Shown: positions 32,916 to 44,644 of the stretch, in pieces
How the letters are laid out: every line of letters starts with the position of its first letter
Numbering within the stretch: the first letter of the stretch is position 1
Assembly: GCA_914767885.1 (NCBI GenBank)
Contig: CAJZBQ010000029.1
Coordinates: 496,001-560,000, forward strand
Source: Blepharisma stoltei
Taxonomy: Eukaryota; Ciliophora; Heterotrichea; Heterotrichida; Blepharismidae
Direction of reading: 5' to 3'
Length of the DNA: 64,000 nucleotides
Notes under the pieces: generated by a model
Told to the model about the DNA's origin: nothing
The model's database searches: none
The model's input: only the letters and a program-made list of their open reading frames with translations
Program-made: the position numbers and the translations under genes

Positions 32916-35900
32916 TTATTGCAATGAAGAAAGATGTCCAAGTGATCCAGAAAATTTGAAGGTTCTTCTTGAAGAAATTAATGCATCGTTTTCTTCAGTG
33001 TCTGCACTTGATTTAGAAAATTCTCGTGCCCCATTAAATCTGTGTGGTAGGGATGGTTGACATACATATTGTATATGTTTGCAATTTTGGATTCTTGCTT
33101 GTACACTGTTTTTTTGATCTTTTCATTCAACAAATTTTTCCCATTTTTCCTCATTTCAACTCATAATTGACCCTATCGTCCCCATCAGCCCAAAAACAGT
33201 CCCAAGTAGGCTGCTTATCAGCATAAGCCACGTTTGTTCTAAAGTCCTTTCAGTCATAAGAGCACTATTGCTTAAGTCTAAATTTACGTTTAATTTCAAA
33301 TTAGAATTCGAAATAAGCTCAACATTTGAGCATTGGGAGCCTTTTTCAATAGCTTTTTCTGTAGAAACATGGTATCCTGTAGCTAAAGACGGCCAGGATT
33401 CAATATCGGATTTGAAAATTGATGGAATCATAGAAAAATAAAATTCAGTCGGAGTGTTTCCTCTGAAGATTTTTCCTGAATCAGCTGAGATTGATTGCTG
33501 GATACTGCTAATTTCATTTGGAATTGATGAAGAAGATGTAATATTTACATAAATAGTTGAGCTATAACTAAATTGTTCAGAGAGGACTATGCTGAATTGA
33601 GCTCCAGTGTTTATTGCACAATCTTTGCAAAAATACCCTAATCGGCAATACTGGCTGTCAGTTAGTACACATTTTAAGTCCCCAGGTTCATTTTCGGCTA
33701 TAATATTTTCTGAATAAAATGATATTAACCTTGAGCATGTCCCATTGTTATCAGCCACACAAGAGCCTCCATATCCAGAAAAAGTCACTAAAAAGGCTAG
33801 ATTGGCAGAAAATGAAGAAACTTCATTTTCTGCTGTAATTAAAGGAATCAGCCCTTTAGACTCATTGATGTTTTCGAATGCATAAGTAGTTAGAGTTATA
33901 AAAACTAATAACGCTGCCAATATATAAAAAGATATTGTATAAAATCCTCCGAGCCTTGTTTTTGCCAAAATCATGTAACTATTTTCTTTGTAATTATGCT
34001 GTGTCTTGTAAACGTCAAATTTTTTTAAATAATTTCTGGCTTTTTTTGAAGCTGCCACAATAAGTATGAAAACTATTACAAAAAATATCAGAAACCCTTC
34101 AGCAATTATAACAAAAGCTTCTTGCTCATCACTGGAGGAATCATAAGAATCAGGCTGGATTGATACTTCTCCATATGAATATACTTTATTTGCAGGCTTA
34201 ACTGTGCCGACTGAACAGTCATAATTCACTGGACAGATTTTACAGACAGCTTGTCCGGTGAGGTCATTATAAGTGCCTTCAGCACATGGGTAGCACTCTT
34301 GAAATGTATTTCCGCCCTCAAAAAAACTATAGGTGCCTATAGGGCATAAATCACAAGAAGAAGCTTTATATGTACACAGTTTAGATTAAAATAAAAAAAT
34401 ATTTTAATCATAATTTTTATTACATAATTCAATTAATACAGGATACTTGAGTAAGACCCAGCTGGGCATGCTTTGCATGTGTCTTCATATTTATAGCTTC
34501 CTGGGCTGCACAGGCATTCATTATTTTTGCATGTTTGATTTAAATTTATCATAAAAAAGTCTTTTATAGGGACATTTGGTCTTACTCAATATGAGTAAAA
34601 TTAATTTCGGATTTATTTTCATTTTTTTTAAAAAAATTAATTTTAATCATTTTTTATGAAAGAATTAGGAATATCCCAGTTGAAAACCCTCCTCCATGGA
34701 CATACAAATTATTCAAAAAATACGCAAATGCAGAATAAAACGTATAGGTTGGCAAACTTGAATAGTCAGTATACTCTTGGCTATCCAAGTTAATAGAAAA
34801 CACATCAAGCTCTTGGTTTATTCCTCACGATTGTCCTCCAAATACTAAAATATTTTGATTTATTTTCAATACAGGGCCATCTGACTGCTTTTTATTTCCT
34901 AAACTTGGATTAAAATTAACAGTTCAAGCATCTTTGACAATATTATAAGTATAAATTGACCCTTCAGGTCTCTGATTATTTGTTTTTCCAAACATGACAT
35001 AAATTGTGTAGTTAGAAAATGAGCATCGCGGTGACTCTAATTCTATTGGCCCGTTGCCAAGTAATTCATATGTATTTGTGCCTGTATGGAATTTTCATAG
35101 TTCTGAAGAATAGCCTGTAGATGTATGTCCGCCATATATAAATATAAATGGGGAGGAATAAACAATACAAGATCCGTATCTGGGACTTGGCATTGTTGAG
35201 GTAGATGGAGAAATCTCTGTCCAGGAATTTGAAATGAAATTAAAAGTTTGTATATCATTTAATAAATTTGATTGCCCTTTACCTCCAAAAATTACCATAA
35301 CATTTCCTTGTGAGCTAGCTGCGTGATCTGATCTTGCAGGCGGCAATGATCCATTCACGTTAGCATTTGACCATATATTATTATTTATATCAAATGACCA
35401 CAAATCATTTAATTTTTCTCCATAACTATCTCCTCCAAATAAATAAAGTTTGCCAGAAACCACTTCCAGAGTATGCTTCATACGCTCTTTTGGTTCTAAA
35501 AAAGGCTCGGTTATTGCAGTTATTTTTATAGGAGAAACTGATAAATCTAATGAAGCTAGATCATTTGTGGAGTCTTTGTTATCGTAGCCAGAAAACATAT
35601 AAGCTGTGTTAGCATTTGTAGAAAACGCAAAAGAGCTCTTTTTATAATCTCCAACTGTAGTTAACAGCTCCCACGAATAGCTGGAATCATTTAAATCTAC
35701 TCGATAGATATCAGAAAGTGTGTTTTCATTTAAATTTGATCAGCCCAAAATTAAATAAATAAAATTGTCATTTATTGCAGATCCTGCTAATGTTCTTTGA
35801 GGGTATATTTTTTCTATATAATTTTCACTGTTATTTGATATTCCCATTTATAAAGATTTTCGTTATATTTTTTTAGAAAAATTTAAATTCAAATACTCTC

Positions 35901-36764
35901 TCTGAATAGATTTATATTGCTTCACCTTTTTTCCTCAACATTATACATATAAAACCAAGAATTATAAAAATTTGCATTATATCCTCCAAATAAGTAAAAA
36001 ACTCCGTTTTTATATACAAGATTAGCGCCATGCATTCTTGGTGGCACATCTCCATTTTGAGGCATAATTACCCATGTAAAAGATGTGGTATTTAATCTAA
36101 ATAATTCATACACATATATTCTTTATAAAAATCTAAATACTTAAATAATAGATAATAAATACTAATTCCTATGAATAGCATGTATTCATTGATAATTAAA
36201 ATTTTTTATTTATTTAAAAAAAAATAAATTATTGTCCTCAGCAAATGTCGCAGTACCGCCAAATATAGCAAACATTAAGGTGCTTTGTTGATAATATTTT
36301 GTGTATGCCATAAGATATCGTGGGTATATAAAAGGTCCAGTTGTCGTAACACTTGTTCACTACATAAACAATACCATGAAATATTTCATAGAAAAAGCCC
36401 ATAAATCATTTTGGGGACCGTTGGAAGTTCTTCCTCCAAATATATAAAAAATGCTTTTTGTATCATCGGCAAAAGACGCTGAAGAGTAACGCTGATCTAT
36501 ATAAAAATCACCTGGAAGGACGTTTGCAGTTGTAGAGAGCCTTTGCCAAGTATTAGAAGTAAAGCTGAACATTCATAGGTCATTATAAGAAGTCATAGAG
36601 TCTGTGTCATATCCTCCAAAAATAACTAATGAATTATTTGATGGGAAATAGTCCATAGTTGAATAGTGTCTTGAAGATGGAGGAGATCTTGTCTTTGGGA
36701 TTCATGAAATTTCTAATCCAAGTGTTGAAGTAATAAAAAAGAGGATAATGCAAGAAGGAAGCAT
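32916..36764 (-). CDS. kelch-repeat, cysteine-rich transmembrane protein
   Basis: 1,152 residues after removing four IESs (34369, 34547, 35839, 36117) and a 15-nt intron (36360-36374); an exact codon multiple. A signal peptide (MLPSCIILFFITSTLGLEIS) leads into about ten kelch motifs (VIFGGYD, YIFGGRTS, YLFGGYN, YLFGGDSYG, IFGGKGQ, FIYGGHTS, LVFGGQS). Ephrin-receptor/GCC2-type cysteine modules follow (CLCSPGSYKYEDTCKACPAG; CDLCPIGTYSF; CYPCAEGTYNDLTG). Membrane helices come next (FLIFFVIVFILIVAAS and two more) with a cytosolic tail. Nine or more TGA=Trp. Probably a cell-surface or vacuolar receptor or adhesion protein. Confidence 0.82.
34369..34436. other. IES, 68 bp
   Basis: TA at 34369 and 34437. 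Removal joins YSSILY to KASSCDLC between cysteine modules. Confidence 0.82.
34547..34671. other. IES, 125 bp
   Basis: TA at 34547 and 34672. Removal joins GGGFSTGI to NLNQTCKNNEC, linking the last kelch blade to the cysteine modules. Confidence 0.8.
35839..35912. other. IES, 74 bp
   Basis: TA at 35839 and 35913. Removal joins EEKRWSNI to SNNSENYIEK. Confidence 0.7.
36117..36224. other. IES, 108 bp
   Basis: TA at 36117 and 36225. Removal joins TFAEDNNL to YVYELFRLN between kelch motifs. Confidence 0.72.
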
Positions 36765-37018
36765 ATATTTATTGAAAATATAAAGAAATTGATCTAAATA
36801 CATTAATAGAAAAACGAATAGAATAATTTCAAAAAATCATTTCTGTTCTGGCATATTTTTGGGTTAAGGTTATTTTATAAGCAAAGGGTGAAACCTTATA
36901 TGGAAATATTGGATAGAATAAATGTTAATGAGCTATTACAAGATATCCTTAATGAGAACAGCTCTAATATAAATTTATTCCAAAAAAATTAACCAACGAA
37001 ACCAGTTTAAAACTCTCT

Positions 37019-38263
37019 TTAGTGAAATTTAAGTGCTTTGAGTTGTTTAACAAAGCCTTTGTTTGGATGTATGCATAATCTTTGTGATTTAATTCTTCCA
37101 TAAGCAAGATCAAAGCTTAGCTTTCCGTACTTCATTAAATAAGCAATAAGTATTGTAGGGCTTCTTGAAATTCCCTTGTAACAGTGCACAAGGATCCTAG
37201 GATGTTTATCTCCTGAATGCTTTATAAACTCCAAAGTTTCTTCGAGGTTTTCGGTAATGTCTTGTGTTTCGCTGTCTTTTAGTTTTAAATGGTAATATTT
37301 GAACCCAGGCAGCAATTCCACCTTTTCTTTGTCCAAAACCCTTACTATTCTTTTTACTAGAGCCTCATCAAGCCACTCTCTATTAGTTGCTGCCTTAGCA
37401 CTACCAAGTAATATTCCAGGCCAAACCTCGTCCATATGATTGGTGTATCTGAATCCATTTCAAACGCCTCTTGATATATATCGATTGGCGGTATGCAATA
37501 TATATTCGCCAATAGGCAAATCGTTTTCGAATTTCGCTTCAAATATCATCTTATAGGCCCCAAAATAGCCTGAATCTCGTCTTTCAATGGTCCCAGATCC
37601 TCATCTTTTTCCATTCTGGAAACTTCCTGAATATTTCCAGCCAGGAATATTTCATCGGTTTTTTCCATAAAATCTTCCATTCTGATACGTCCCAGGCCTA
37701 GGTATAAGTCCTCAGTTTCCAATAAGAAAGTTTCCTTTGAAGTCAGGACCGTCGATAAAAATTTGCTCTCCATAGCCAGATTGTAAATCGTTTTCAAAGT
37801 TTCCTTCATAATGAGTCTCTCCCTCATCTAAAATCCCATGCGCACATTTTAAATTGTTTTTTCATTCTCCATTGTATTTATTTCCATTCCAATAAGTCAT
37901 TGTTCCTTTTCCATCTTTTTCACCAAAACTCCATTGACCAACATAGACCCCATTTTCAGCATCGATCATTCTCCCTTCTCCATGCAAATTTCCGTCTTCT
38001 CAAGTCCCTTCACAAATGCAATTAAAAGACAGCATAACTCCATATCCACAAAGGTTATTTTTTTCATCAGTTTCCCCATAGAAAACCTTTTGATTGCTAC
38101 AAAATGGCACAGACCATATTTCTCCCTCCAAGTCGTCAGGTTTAAAATACATGCCAGACTTCTCCAATTCTTCCACAATTTTGCTATGAAGTTGGTTTGA
38201 AAAAGCGTCTTTGAAGGTCTGAAAATCTGTAAATAGACTTATCTCTGATTTTGGATATTGCAT
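37019..38263 (-). CDS. MORN-repeat / dual-specificity phosphatase fusion protein
   Basis: 414 residues in one continuous frame (no IES or intron) when ten or so TGAs are read as Trp. A short N-terminal region (EISLFTDFQTFKDAF) is followed by about seven MORN units (CEGTWEDGNLHGEGRM, YVGQWSFGEKDGKGTM, YNGEWKNNLKCAHGIL, YEGNFENDLQSGYGE, FKGNFLIGNWG, YSGSFQNGKRWGSG). A C-terminal dual-specificity phosphatase domain has the signature HCYKGISRS: catalytic Cys and Arg are present and the general-acid Asp is plausibly in LKLKDSE. MORN repeats bind membranes or cytoskeleton, so they would localise the phosphatase. Confidence 0.88.
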
Positions 38264-38664
38264 AAATATTAATTATTTTGATTGTCTTTATTCCATAATT
38301 TAAGCTATCTTACATATTTAAGTAAATCATAGCATTTCTAATTAGAACTTTATGTAAGGCTAAGTTTTCTAGAAATTTTACTTTAAATAGGTTAGAGATT
38401 CTAAATTAGTTACGATTTAAAACAACAATTATAGAGCCCCTATTTTTTATCATATATCATATATATTAGTGTGAAATAAATTGTTTATGTATAATAGAGT
38501 ATATGTATGCTTTTCTTACCCCCTTTAAATTGGAACAAAAAAATAGGGTAAATAGCTCCCATTTTTATTGAAACAAAAATTTTACAGTTGAAAATAAGAA
38601 TTTCGATATAGTATTATTTTTTATAAAACAGAACTCAAAAATACTTTTGAAAAATTTATATAAA
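38264..38664. other. intergenic with a possible decayed element end
   Basis: No gene. ACCCCCTTTAAATTGGAACA at about 38519 resembles the left end of the element at 42976, but no partner end was found. Confidence 0.35.
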
Positions 38665-38677
38665 GTTTCTTGGCCAA

Positions 38678-39240
38678 CACTTAACTTAACTTAAATTTAC
38701 AGGCGTCCGCCGTAGTGTTGACGCAGTCACCTAGGACCCAGTATTAGGGTTCACCTGCTTTGCGGTATAGTCCAAACTGGCCATATAAACCAGTCACCAG
38801 GACATACACCCACTCCTTCCCACGCGCGTGAGCCGTGGCTTAGTGTTGAGTGGGCGGGCTATGGGCTTCTGCGGCTGCTGCTTGAGTTGACGAGAGTTGG
38901 CTCTCGAGAAATTCCAAAAAATGGAATTTCTGGTCACCTTTCGGCAAAAAGGAAATCTTCAAGTCCTGGGACGTAACGCCTAGTTTCACGCTAGGTAGTT
39001 GCCCGAATGGTCTAGGCATTTGCTGGGCTTACCCTTTCCAAACCTGAGACTCCTTTTCTCTCGGGGAGAAAATCCATTCTGGTGGTTGAGCATGGGCCAG
39101 GCTCTGCACTGCAGAATTGCTTACCATGGCATTGTTGCTCATTTCCGGAATGGCAAAACCTTGTCGGATATAATTAAAATATGAGTCGAGTATGTGTGGC
39201 CGGAGGCCACACCTAGACGAAGACGCCATATTTTAATTAT
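38678..39240. mobile_element. GC-rich retroposon-like repeat, 563 bp (second copy)
   Basis: Flanked by a 13-bp direct repeat GTTTCTTGGCCAA (38665-38677 and 39241-39253). It starts with CTTAA repeats and shares with the 15.5 kb copy a hairpin plus CTGGTC, the CTTTCGGCAAAAAGGAAA block, the CTGGGACGTAACGCC/CACGCTAGG/GTTGCCCGA block and the terminal covarying hairpin. Confidence 0.82.
39170..39240. other. structured hairpin with compensatory changes (copy 2)
   Basis: Outer stem identical to copy 1 (16259-16330). The inner stem is GTGTGGCC-GGA-GGCCACAC; the second and third pairs are T-A and G-C here against C-G and A-T in copy 1. Confidence 0.75.
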
Positions 39241-39469
39241 GTTTCTTGGCCAATAATGCTAATTCCTCACAAAAGCTTGGTCAAAAAATTAATAATGAGA
39301 TTTTTGATCGAAAAAGTCTACATAATTTAAAATTTTTCCACCAAATTTTCTTTGAAGAAATGTCGAGTGATTGATTATCAGATCTTGGCCACCAAAAATT
39401 TTTTAAAAAAATTAAATCGCTTTAAATTTTATTTTAATTTAAAGGGTAAGTTAGTGTACCTTACTTAAC

Positions 39470-39866
39470 ATTTCTCTCTTTAGTCTTTATTAAGTTTAAT
39501 TGTCTCATAAAGCCTCTATTTGGATTAATGAGCTTTCTATTTAATTTTGAAGCTCAATATGCTAATCCAAAGCTCATGATCATACTGAAACAAGCTAAGG
39601 GGTATGCATTGTCAAAAGGCATACCCAGTTTTCAGTGTCATATTAATTATCCTATTGCCAAATGAGCTGCATGTTTCATCAACTTCTCCATAGAAAATAT
39701 TTGATCGATACAAAAAGACTCTGACCATCTTTAATATGAGAGATCATCAGATTTAAATCCCGTCCTTTTCTAATTTTTTAATAGCTTTATCACAAATTCT
39801 AAAATAAAACCTCCTTAAATTCTGGAAGTCTGTAAATAAGCCTATGTCTATCTTTTTGCACCCCAT
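39470..39866 (-). pseudogene. decayed copy of the MORN-phosphatase gene
   Basis: The start reads MGCKKIDIGLFTDFQ, then stops and shifts; FYGEVDE and the phosphatase C-terminus (matching nucleotide stretches of 37019-37160) remain. The MORN section is deleted, so 1.25 kb is reduced to about 0.4 kb. Confidence 0.75.
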
Positions 39867-39923
39867 CAATTTATTATCATATTCCTTTAAAAAACCTATT
39901 TTAGGCTAGAATTTTCCATATAA

Positions 39924-41564
39924 ATGGGACCTAGATCCGCCCTCCATGAGCAAGCAAATTTTTACTAACTAAGGAAAGTTTAATGTTTTTATTTATTGCA
40001 GTTAAATATTTAAAAAATTCTTACTCACTTAATTTTATAAAATTTATGTTTAGAATTGGCTATGTAAGTTTCAATAGAATTAGCAAGAATTTCATTATAA
40101 TAATTATTTTTTTATTTTATAAAAAATTTTTATATTAAAATAATTGTCGCTAGTTAACAAGGAAGGCTTTGCTTAAAGAAGGTAGAATTTTTCCATATCA
40201 TTTGGCACCTTTTTAGAAGGGGAATAAGAAAAAATCAGAAGGTAGCAAAAAAGACCCAGTCGATGACTCAGTGGAAAAACTTTATCGTGCCTACCGAAAA
40301 AATCTTGCTGAGTTTGGGATCTCTATGCCTAACCCCCTTTAAGAGTAAGCAAGATTTTTTCGCTCGCCCTTTAAGGTCTTATTTTTTTAAAAAAATTTAT
40401 ACTAAAAATTAATATGAATTTTTAAGATTTTAAAAAATTCAAATTTCAAGCATAAAAAAAATCTAAATTTATATATAAAATATAAAAAAAAACAGGTAGA
40501 ACTCATTAAATACATTGGAAAAAATAAATTAATCTTAATTTTTCAAAAAATAGGCATTTATTAATTGTTTTGCTTATTCTCTCTAAAGAAAAAGAGTAAG
40601 AAACTAGAAGAAAAATTTGTTGAGCTCCGAGATGACAAAAATCCAGGGCGACTTATAGATTTGGTTGTCTGAGAAGAAATCGGCCCTGCAGGAGTTCGTG
40701 CAATAGCAGATTCATTGAGAGATGTAAAATATCAGAACTTAAAATGCATTCGCTTCTGAAAAGCTAATACAGAAGATGAAGGAGTCCGAGCAATTTGTCA
40801 GTTTATTATGCTATGCCCAACAGTTACAACTTTAGAATTTATGGAATGCAATATAACTCCTCTCAGCTGTGAGTTTATATCTGGGCTCTTATCTCCCGTG
40901 ACTACTATACCAATTTTGACATTAAAATTAGATCACAATAACATTGGCAATGAAGGAATGGTAAATCTGTCAAGAGGCTTGTGTATGAATTCAATATTAC
41001 ACCATTTCCCATAAATATACGAATTTTCTAATAAAAATAGCTTAAAATCTATACATAAAAATCCCTATAAACACCTTAAGCCTCACCTACTGCGGAATTG
41101 ATGAAGAAGGCGCCAGACCTCTAATGGAAATTTTGATTTATCAAAATTCTGCCTTAAAAGTCTTAGACCTGCAGGGCAATGTCTTAAGAAACCCAGGAGT
41201 TTGCACAATTTTGCATGGGCTTCAAGTAAATAAGTCTTTAACAGAGCTGAATTTGACTGATAACCAGTTCGGAGAAGATGAGGCAGTATTAGGGAAAATC
41301 CATGACATGCTGGCTAATAATGAAACTTTGCAAATTTTAGATTTCAGGTATAATGGGTTTTATGACTCAGGAGCTAGGGCTATATGCGAAATGTTTAAAA
41401 GCAACCCTCAGGAGAAGCTAAATTCGACGCTACAACAACTAATTCTCCCACAAAATAAGGTTTCTAAGGAAGTTCTGGCCGAGCTCGCAAGTATTCTGAA
41501 CAGCAATAAAGGAAGAGGCAAAAAAGGAAAAAAAGGCAAAAAAGGCAAAAAGGGTAAAAAATAA
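39924..41564 (+). CDS. leucine-rich-repeat (RNI-type) protein with Lys/Gly tail
   Basis: About 340 residues after removing IESs 39932-40213, 40330-40596 and 40998-41067. Repeats of the ribonuclease-inhibitor type are visible (TLKLDHNNIGNEGMVNLSRG, VLDLQGNVLRNPGVCTILHG, LTELNLTDNQFGEDEAV, ILDFRYNGFYDSGARAICEM). The last residues are GKKGKKGKK repeats. The start ATG 39924 is inferred across a decayed MITE and needs one more base in the AGAAGGGG run to stay in frame. Similar LRR proteins are common in cilia and basal bodies; location here is inference. Confidence 0.72.
39932..40213. mobile_element. decayed MITE copy acting as IES, about 282 bp
   Basis: TA at 39932 and 40214. The left end CCCTCCATGAGCAAGCAAA and the core (AATTTATGTTTAGAATTGGC, AGAATTAGC...ATTTCATTATAATAATTAT) are diverged from the main hairpin MITE. 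Confidence 0.55.
40330..40596. mobile_element. inverted-repeat IES, 267 bp
   Basis: TAA at 40330 and 40597. The ends CCCCCTTTAAGAGTAAGCAA and (reverse complement) CTCTTTTTCTTTAGAGAGAA are partly complementary. Removal joins GISMP to KKLEEKFVEL in frame. Confidence 0.8.
40998..41067. other. IES, 70 bp
   Basis: TA at 40998 and 41068. Removal joins CMNSIL to NTLSLTYCGIDEEG within an LRR. Confidence 0.88.
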
Positions 41565-41779
41565 ATAATTTAAGTATGTGAAAGATTTTAAAAATTTTCG
41601 ATTTTATGATATTTTATATAGATTTTTTTTTTAAATTGCAGAAGATCTAGCAAATTTTGTAAAAAATAGATTTTTAATTAAGATTTTTGTATACCAATAG
41701 TTCGTTTCAGGATATGGACTCGTTTTAATAAATAAGCTCATATTTTCATCAAATTAAAGCCATAGTTATAATTGTGAAT

Positions 41780-43657
41780 ATGTACAAAAAAGAAAGCTCT
41801 AAATCAGCTGAAAAGTCTAAAATTTCAGTTTCCAGAATAACTCTTCCTCCTAAACCATCATTTTCTAAAGATTACGAACCTCAAAGTTGTAAAAATTGCT
41901 TTGAAAAATCATCCTCAAATTTAAATTCTGCAATCCATCCAGTGTCGCCTTTGGTTACTTCATCAGGATTTTCGAGGGGCGCAGGTCAAATGGCATTGCC
42001 TTTTTGATAGTGTCTATTTGAAAAAAAATTTGAAAATTTTTGATAGTGAGACATTTGACCGACATAACCGTTAATTTTCAGCCAAATGTCGTATTATTAA
42101 AAATTTTCAACCAAATGTATTTCGATGAAATGCATACTTTTAAAATTCCACTGTCATTTGACATGGAGCCATTTTCGAGTTCTCAATACAATACGCCTAG
42201 AAATTCTTCACAGATTTTAAATAAATTCACAATGTATACTAATAGTGTTTGCCACAGTCGGCTTAATAGTGAGGATTTAAGTACTTCTTCAGACGGCGAA
42301 TTCCAAGAAGCAAGGGAAAGCATTAAAAAGCTCGAAAATGAAAATTTGAGGTTGAAAATTGAGCTTGTACATAATAAAGAGCAGTTATTGCTTTTTTAAT
42401 TAATTTTTCCGAAAATTATTTTTTTTTTTCCAAAAATCCCATATTCAATTATTTATATAATAAATAAACTACGAGAAAAAGTGGAGGATTTAAGAAAAGA
42501 AGCTAGAGAAAAAGACAGCAAAATAGCTCATGTAAATATGTTATTAAAAGAAAGCGAAAAAAAATTCTTATCGCTTAAGGGAATTCAAAATTTAGAGCAA
42601 TTCAGCGATAAAGATGAGCAAATCAAAGATTTGGAATATAAATTAAATCTACAGAAAAATGAGTTAACAGAAAGGTTCCTAAAAGAAAAACAAGAGTTAG
42701 AAATCAAAATCATTGAGCTGGATATGCTATATGGACTATTATAATAAATAAAATATTTTCTGTGAAATTTTTAATTTATTTTTTATATATAATCAGGATT
42801 CTACTAAAAAATAAAATAGAGAAAAAAATAAAAATGAAATCCAGACCATTACTAATAATTATTTAGAAGAGCAAAATAAAGAGTTAAAAAATATTGAAGC
42901 AAAATGCTCAATCTTGGAGAAGGAAAACCAAGAACTTAAAAGTGCTTCCGAAAGCTCTTCCATTCAAAGAGTTGCTAATTCCCCCTTAAATTAGGACAAA
43001 TTTTTTTATTTTAATAATGCTAGTACAAGTAAAATATTATTTAAACAGTTTTAAAACTGAATCGATTAAATTTTTGAATCTTGCTGAATAAAAATAAATT
43101 AAAATTCAAAAAAAAGTGTTAATTTTTTTTTTTTATAAAAAAAAATGGAACAGGATTTTTATTCTATTTTCAATTGGAGAGTAAGCTTTCCTCACAAATT
43201 GAAGCTGAAATAACCCAATTAAATCACGTTTTTGAAATGATGGTATCAGACCGACGAGTAAGCTTAGCTATGCTTATAATCGCAGCTCAAGCTCGTATAA
43301 ATATGTCCCCTTCTCCAATTATAACTCGATAGCCTATTTAGATCGCTGAGAAACAATACCTAAAGAGGTAAATAGCAGTCTAGCAAGTCAAAATGGAAAT
43401 GAAAACTGTCATTTTTCTTAAAAGTACAGATAAAATTTGACACATTTTATCTTTAGACTCTGACTTGTCATGCAAAATGGAATTGCCACGAAAATAGCAT
43501 TCTCTTTAATTATTATTCCAGAGCGATCCAAAAAAAGTGTATGTGATATACAACAATTTCATCTCTTGAAAATTCTTTAAAAGAACTTTCTCATATGAGG
43601 ACTGCGATGTCAGATTTATATGCAGAAAAGTGCGGAAATGCTTGCAAAATACAATAA
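41780..43657 (+). CDS. unknown coiled-coil protein
   Basis: 397 residues after removing five IESs (42008, 42375, 42723, 42976, 43330); an exact codon multiple. The N-terminus is Ser/Pro-rich and the middle and C-terminus are coiled coil (KKLENENLRLKIELVHNK, REKVEDLRKEAREKDSK, QIEAEITQLNHVFEMM). Two or more TGA=Trp. No known domain. Confidence 0.72.
42008..42117. other. IES, 110 bp
   Basis: TA at 42008 and 42118; imperfect terminal complementarity (ATTTGAAAAAAAATTTGAAA against the right end). Removal joins MALPFW to YFDEMHTF. Confidence 0.75.
42375..42464. other. IES, 90 bp
   Basis: TA at 42375 and 42465. Removal joins IELVHN to KLREKVEDL, continuing the coiled coil. Confidence 0.82.
42723..42816. 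other. IES, 94 bp
   Basis: TA at 42723 and 42817. Removal joins IIELD to REKNKNEIQT. Confidence 0.8.
42976..43181. mobile_element. inverted-repeat IES, 206 bp
   Basis: TAA at 42976 and 43182. The left end TTCCCCCTTAAATTAGGACA and right end CAATTGGAGAG resemble other CCCC/GAG elements. Removal joins SIQRVA to KLSSQIEAEI. Confidence 0.82.
43330..43513. other. IES, 184 bp
   Basis: TA at 43330 and 43514; internal imperfect inverted repeats around AAGTCAAAATGG. Removal joins SPIITR to YSRAIQKKC. Confidence 0.78.
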
Positions 43658-44644
43658 TATCAATATATAAATGCATTTTATAGGATGCTTTATAAATTTG
43701 TTTATATTTATTGCAATAAAGATTATATAAATATATAGAATTATTGAATCTTTATATTATGAACATAAATCACAAACACTATTTATTTAAAAATGAGCTC
43801 ATTTAATCTTAAAACTTACACAAACTTAAGGCAAATTATATAAATTTCTAACTTTCAATTATGTTCATCAGAAATCATTTATATTCTTATAGAAATTGGG
43901 CATATGTTTAGAATTCCAGACTTAAGCTTCCTTCTCAATTTAGTTTAATTGGTGACAATTTAAGCGCATCATATAAAATAAATCTAGGTATTCCTGCAAT
44001 AAAATGATAATTCGGAGCATCATTAATATTAGATTGCCTTCCTTAGCATATTGCTATAGTATTATGAAGCCCTTCATGATTAATAAGCCAGCTTGCTGGA
44101 TCTTGAGGGGATTTATAACAACTTCGCTTCTTTTAGCTCAGCCCAAAATGCTTCCTTCAGTGATTTACGTCAGAATTTAAAATTGCATTAGTAGCTGCAA
44201 ATAAGCTACAAGCGTTATCTAAAGTATTTACCTGCTTTATGAAATATCTTGAGGAAGTTGCTCACCTTCAAATGGAAGATTTTCATTTGAATAATTATAA
44301 GCTAAAATTATGCCTTCACAAGATATTTCTTCTTCAAAGGTAAAAACTTCCAAAGCCGTCTGATAGGGGAAGAAAATGCATTTTTGAATTTCTGAAAATC
44401 TCTAAATAAGCCTATCTCTTGTCGTGAGCAATCCATCAAATAAATAATAATTGAATAAATTTAAAACTAAACTCTTTATGGTATATCCTGTACATAATGC
44501 TTTAGAAATTCTAGACTATTATTTATTTAAATGCAAAAAGAGCAAGGCACCTTAGTCATCTTATTATAAAATCATCTATTAGAATAAGCCAGAGCTGTAG
44601 CAAAGATTAAAATTCAAATAATCTTAAATTGGAAAATCTTATAA
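43658..44644. other. intergenic containing a decayed gene
   Basis: AT-rich, with the pseudogene-like stretch 44020-44436 and nothing else supported. Confidence 0.4.
44020..44436 (-). pseudogene. second decayed relative of the MORN-phosphatase gene
   Basis: Begins MDCSRQEIGLFRDFQKFKNAF, like the intact gene's start and the 39.4 kb pseudogene, then breaks into short frames (FEEEISCEGIILAYNYS; INHEGLHNTIAI) with many stops. It could also be a gene with unresolved IESs. Confidence 0.5.

Noticed and set aside
36360-36374. Stop codon truncating the kelch protein
   Set aside because: The TAG belongs to a 15-nt intron GTATTGTTTATGTAG (sense strand); splicing keeps the frame.
37546-37827. 93-codon reverse ORF as a separate gene
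   Set aside because: It is out of frame with the MORN repeats of the fusion gene on the same strand and has no family match; the repeat-containing frame is clearly the coding one.
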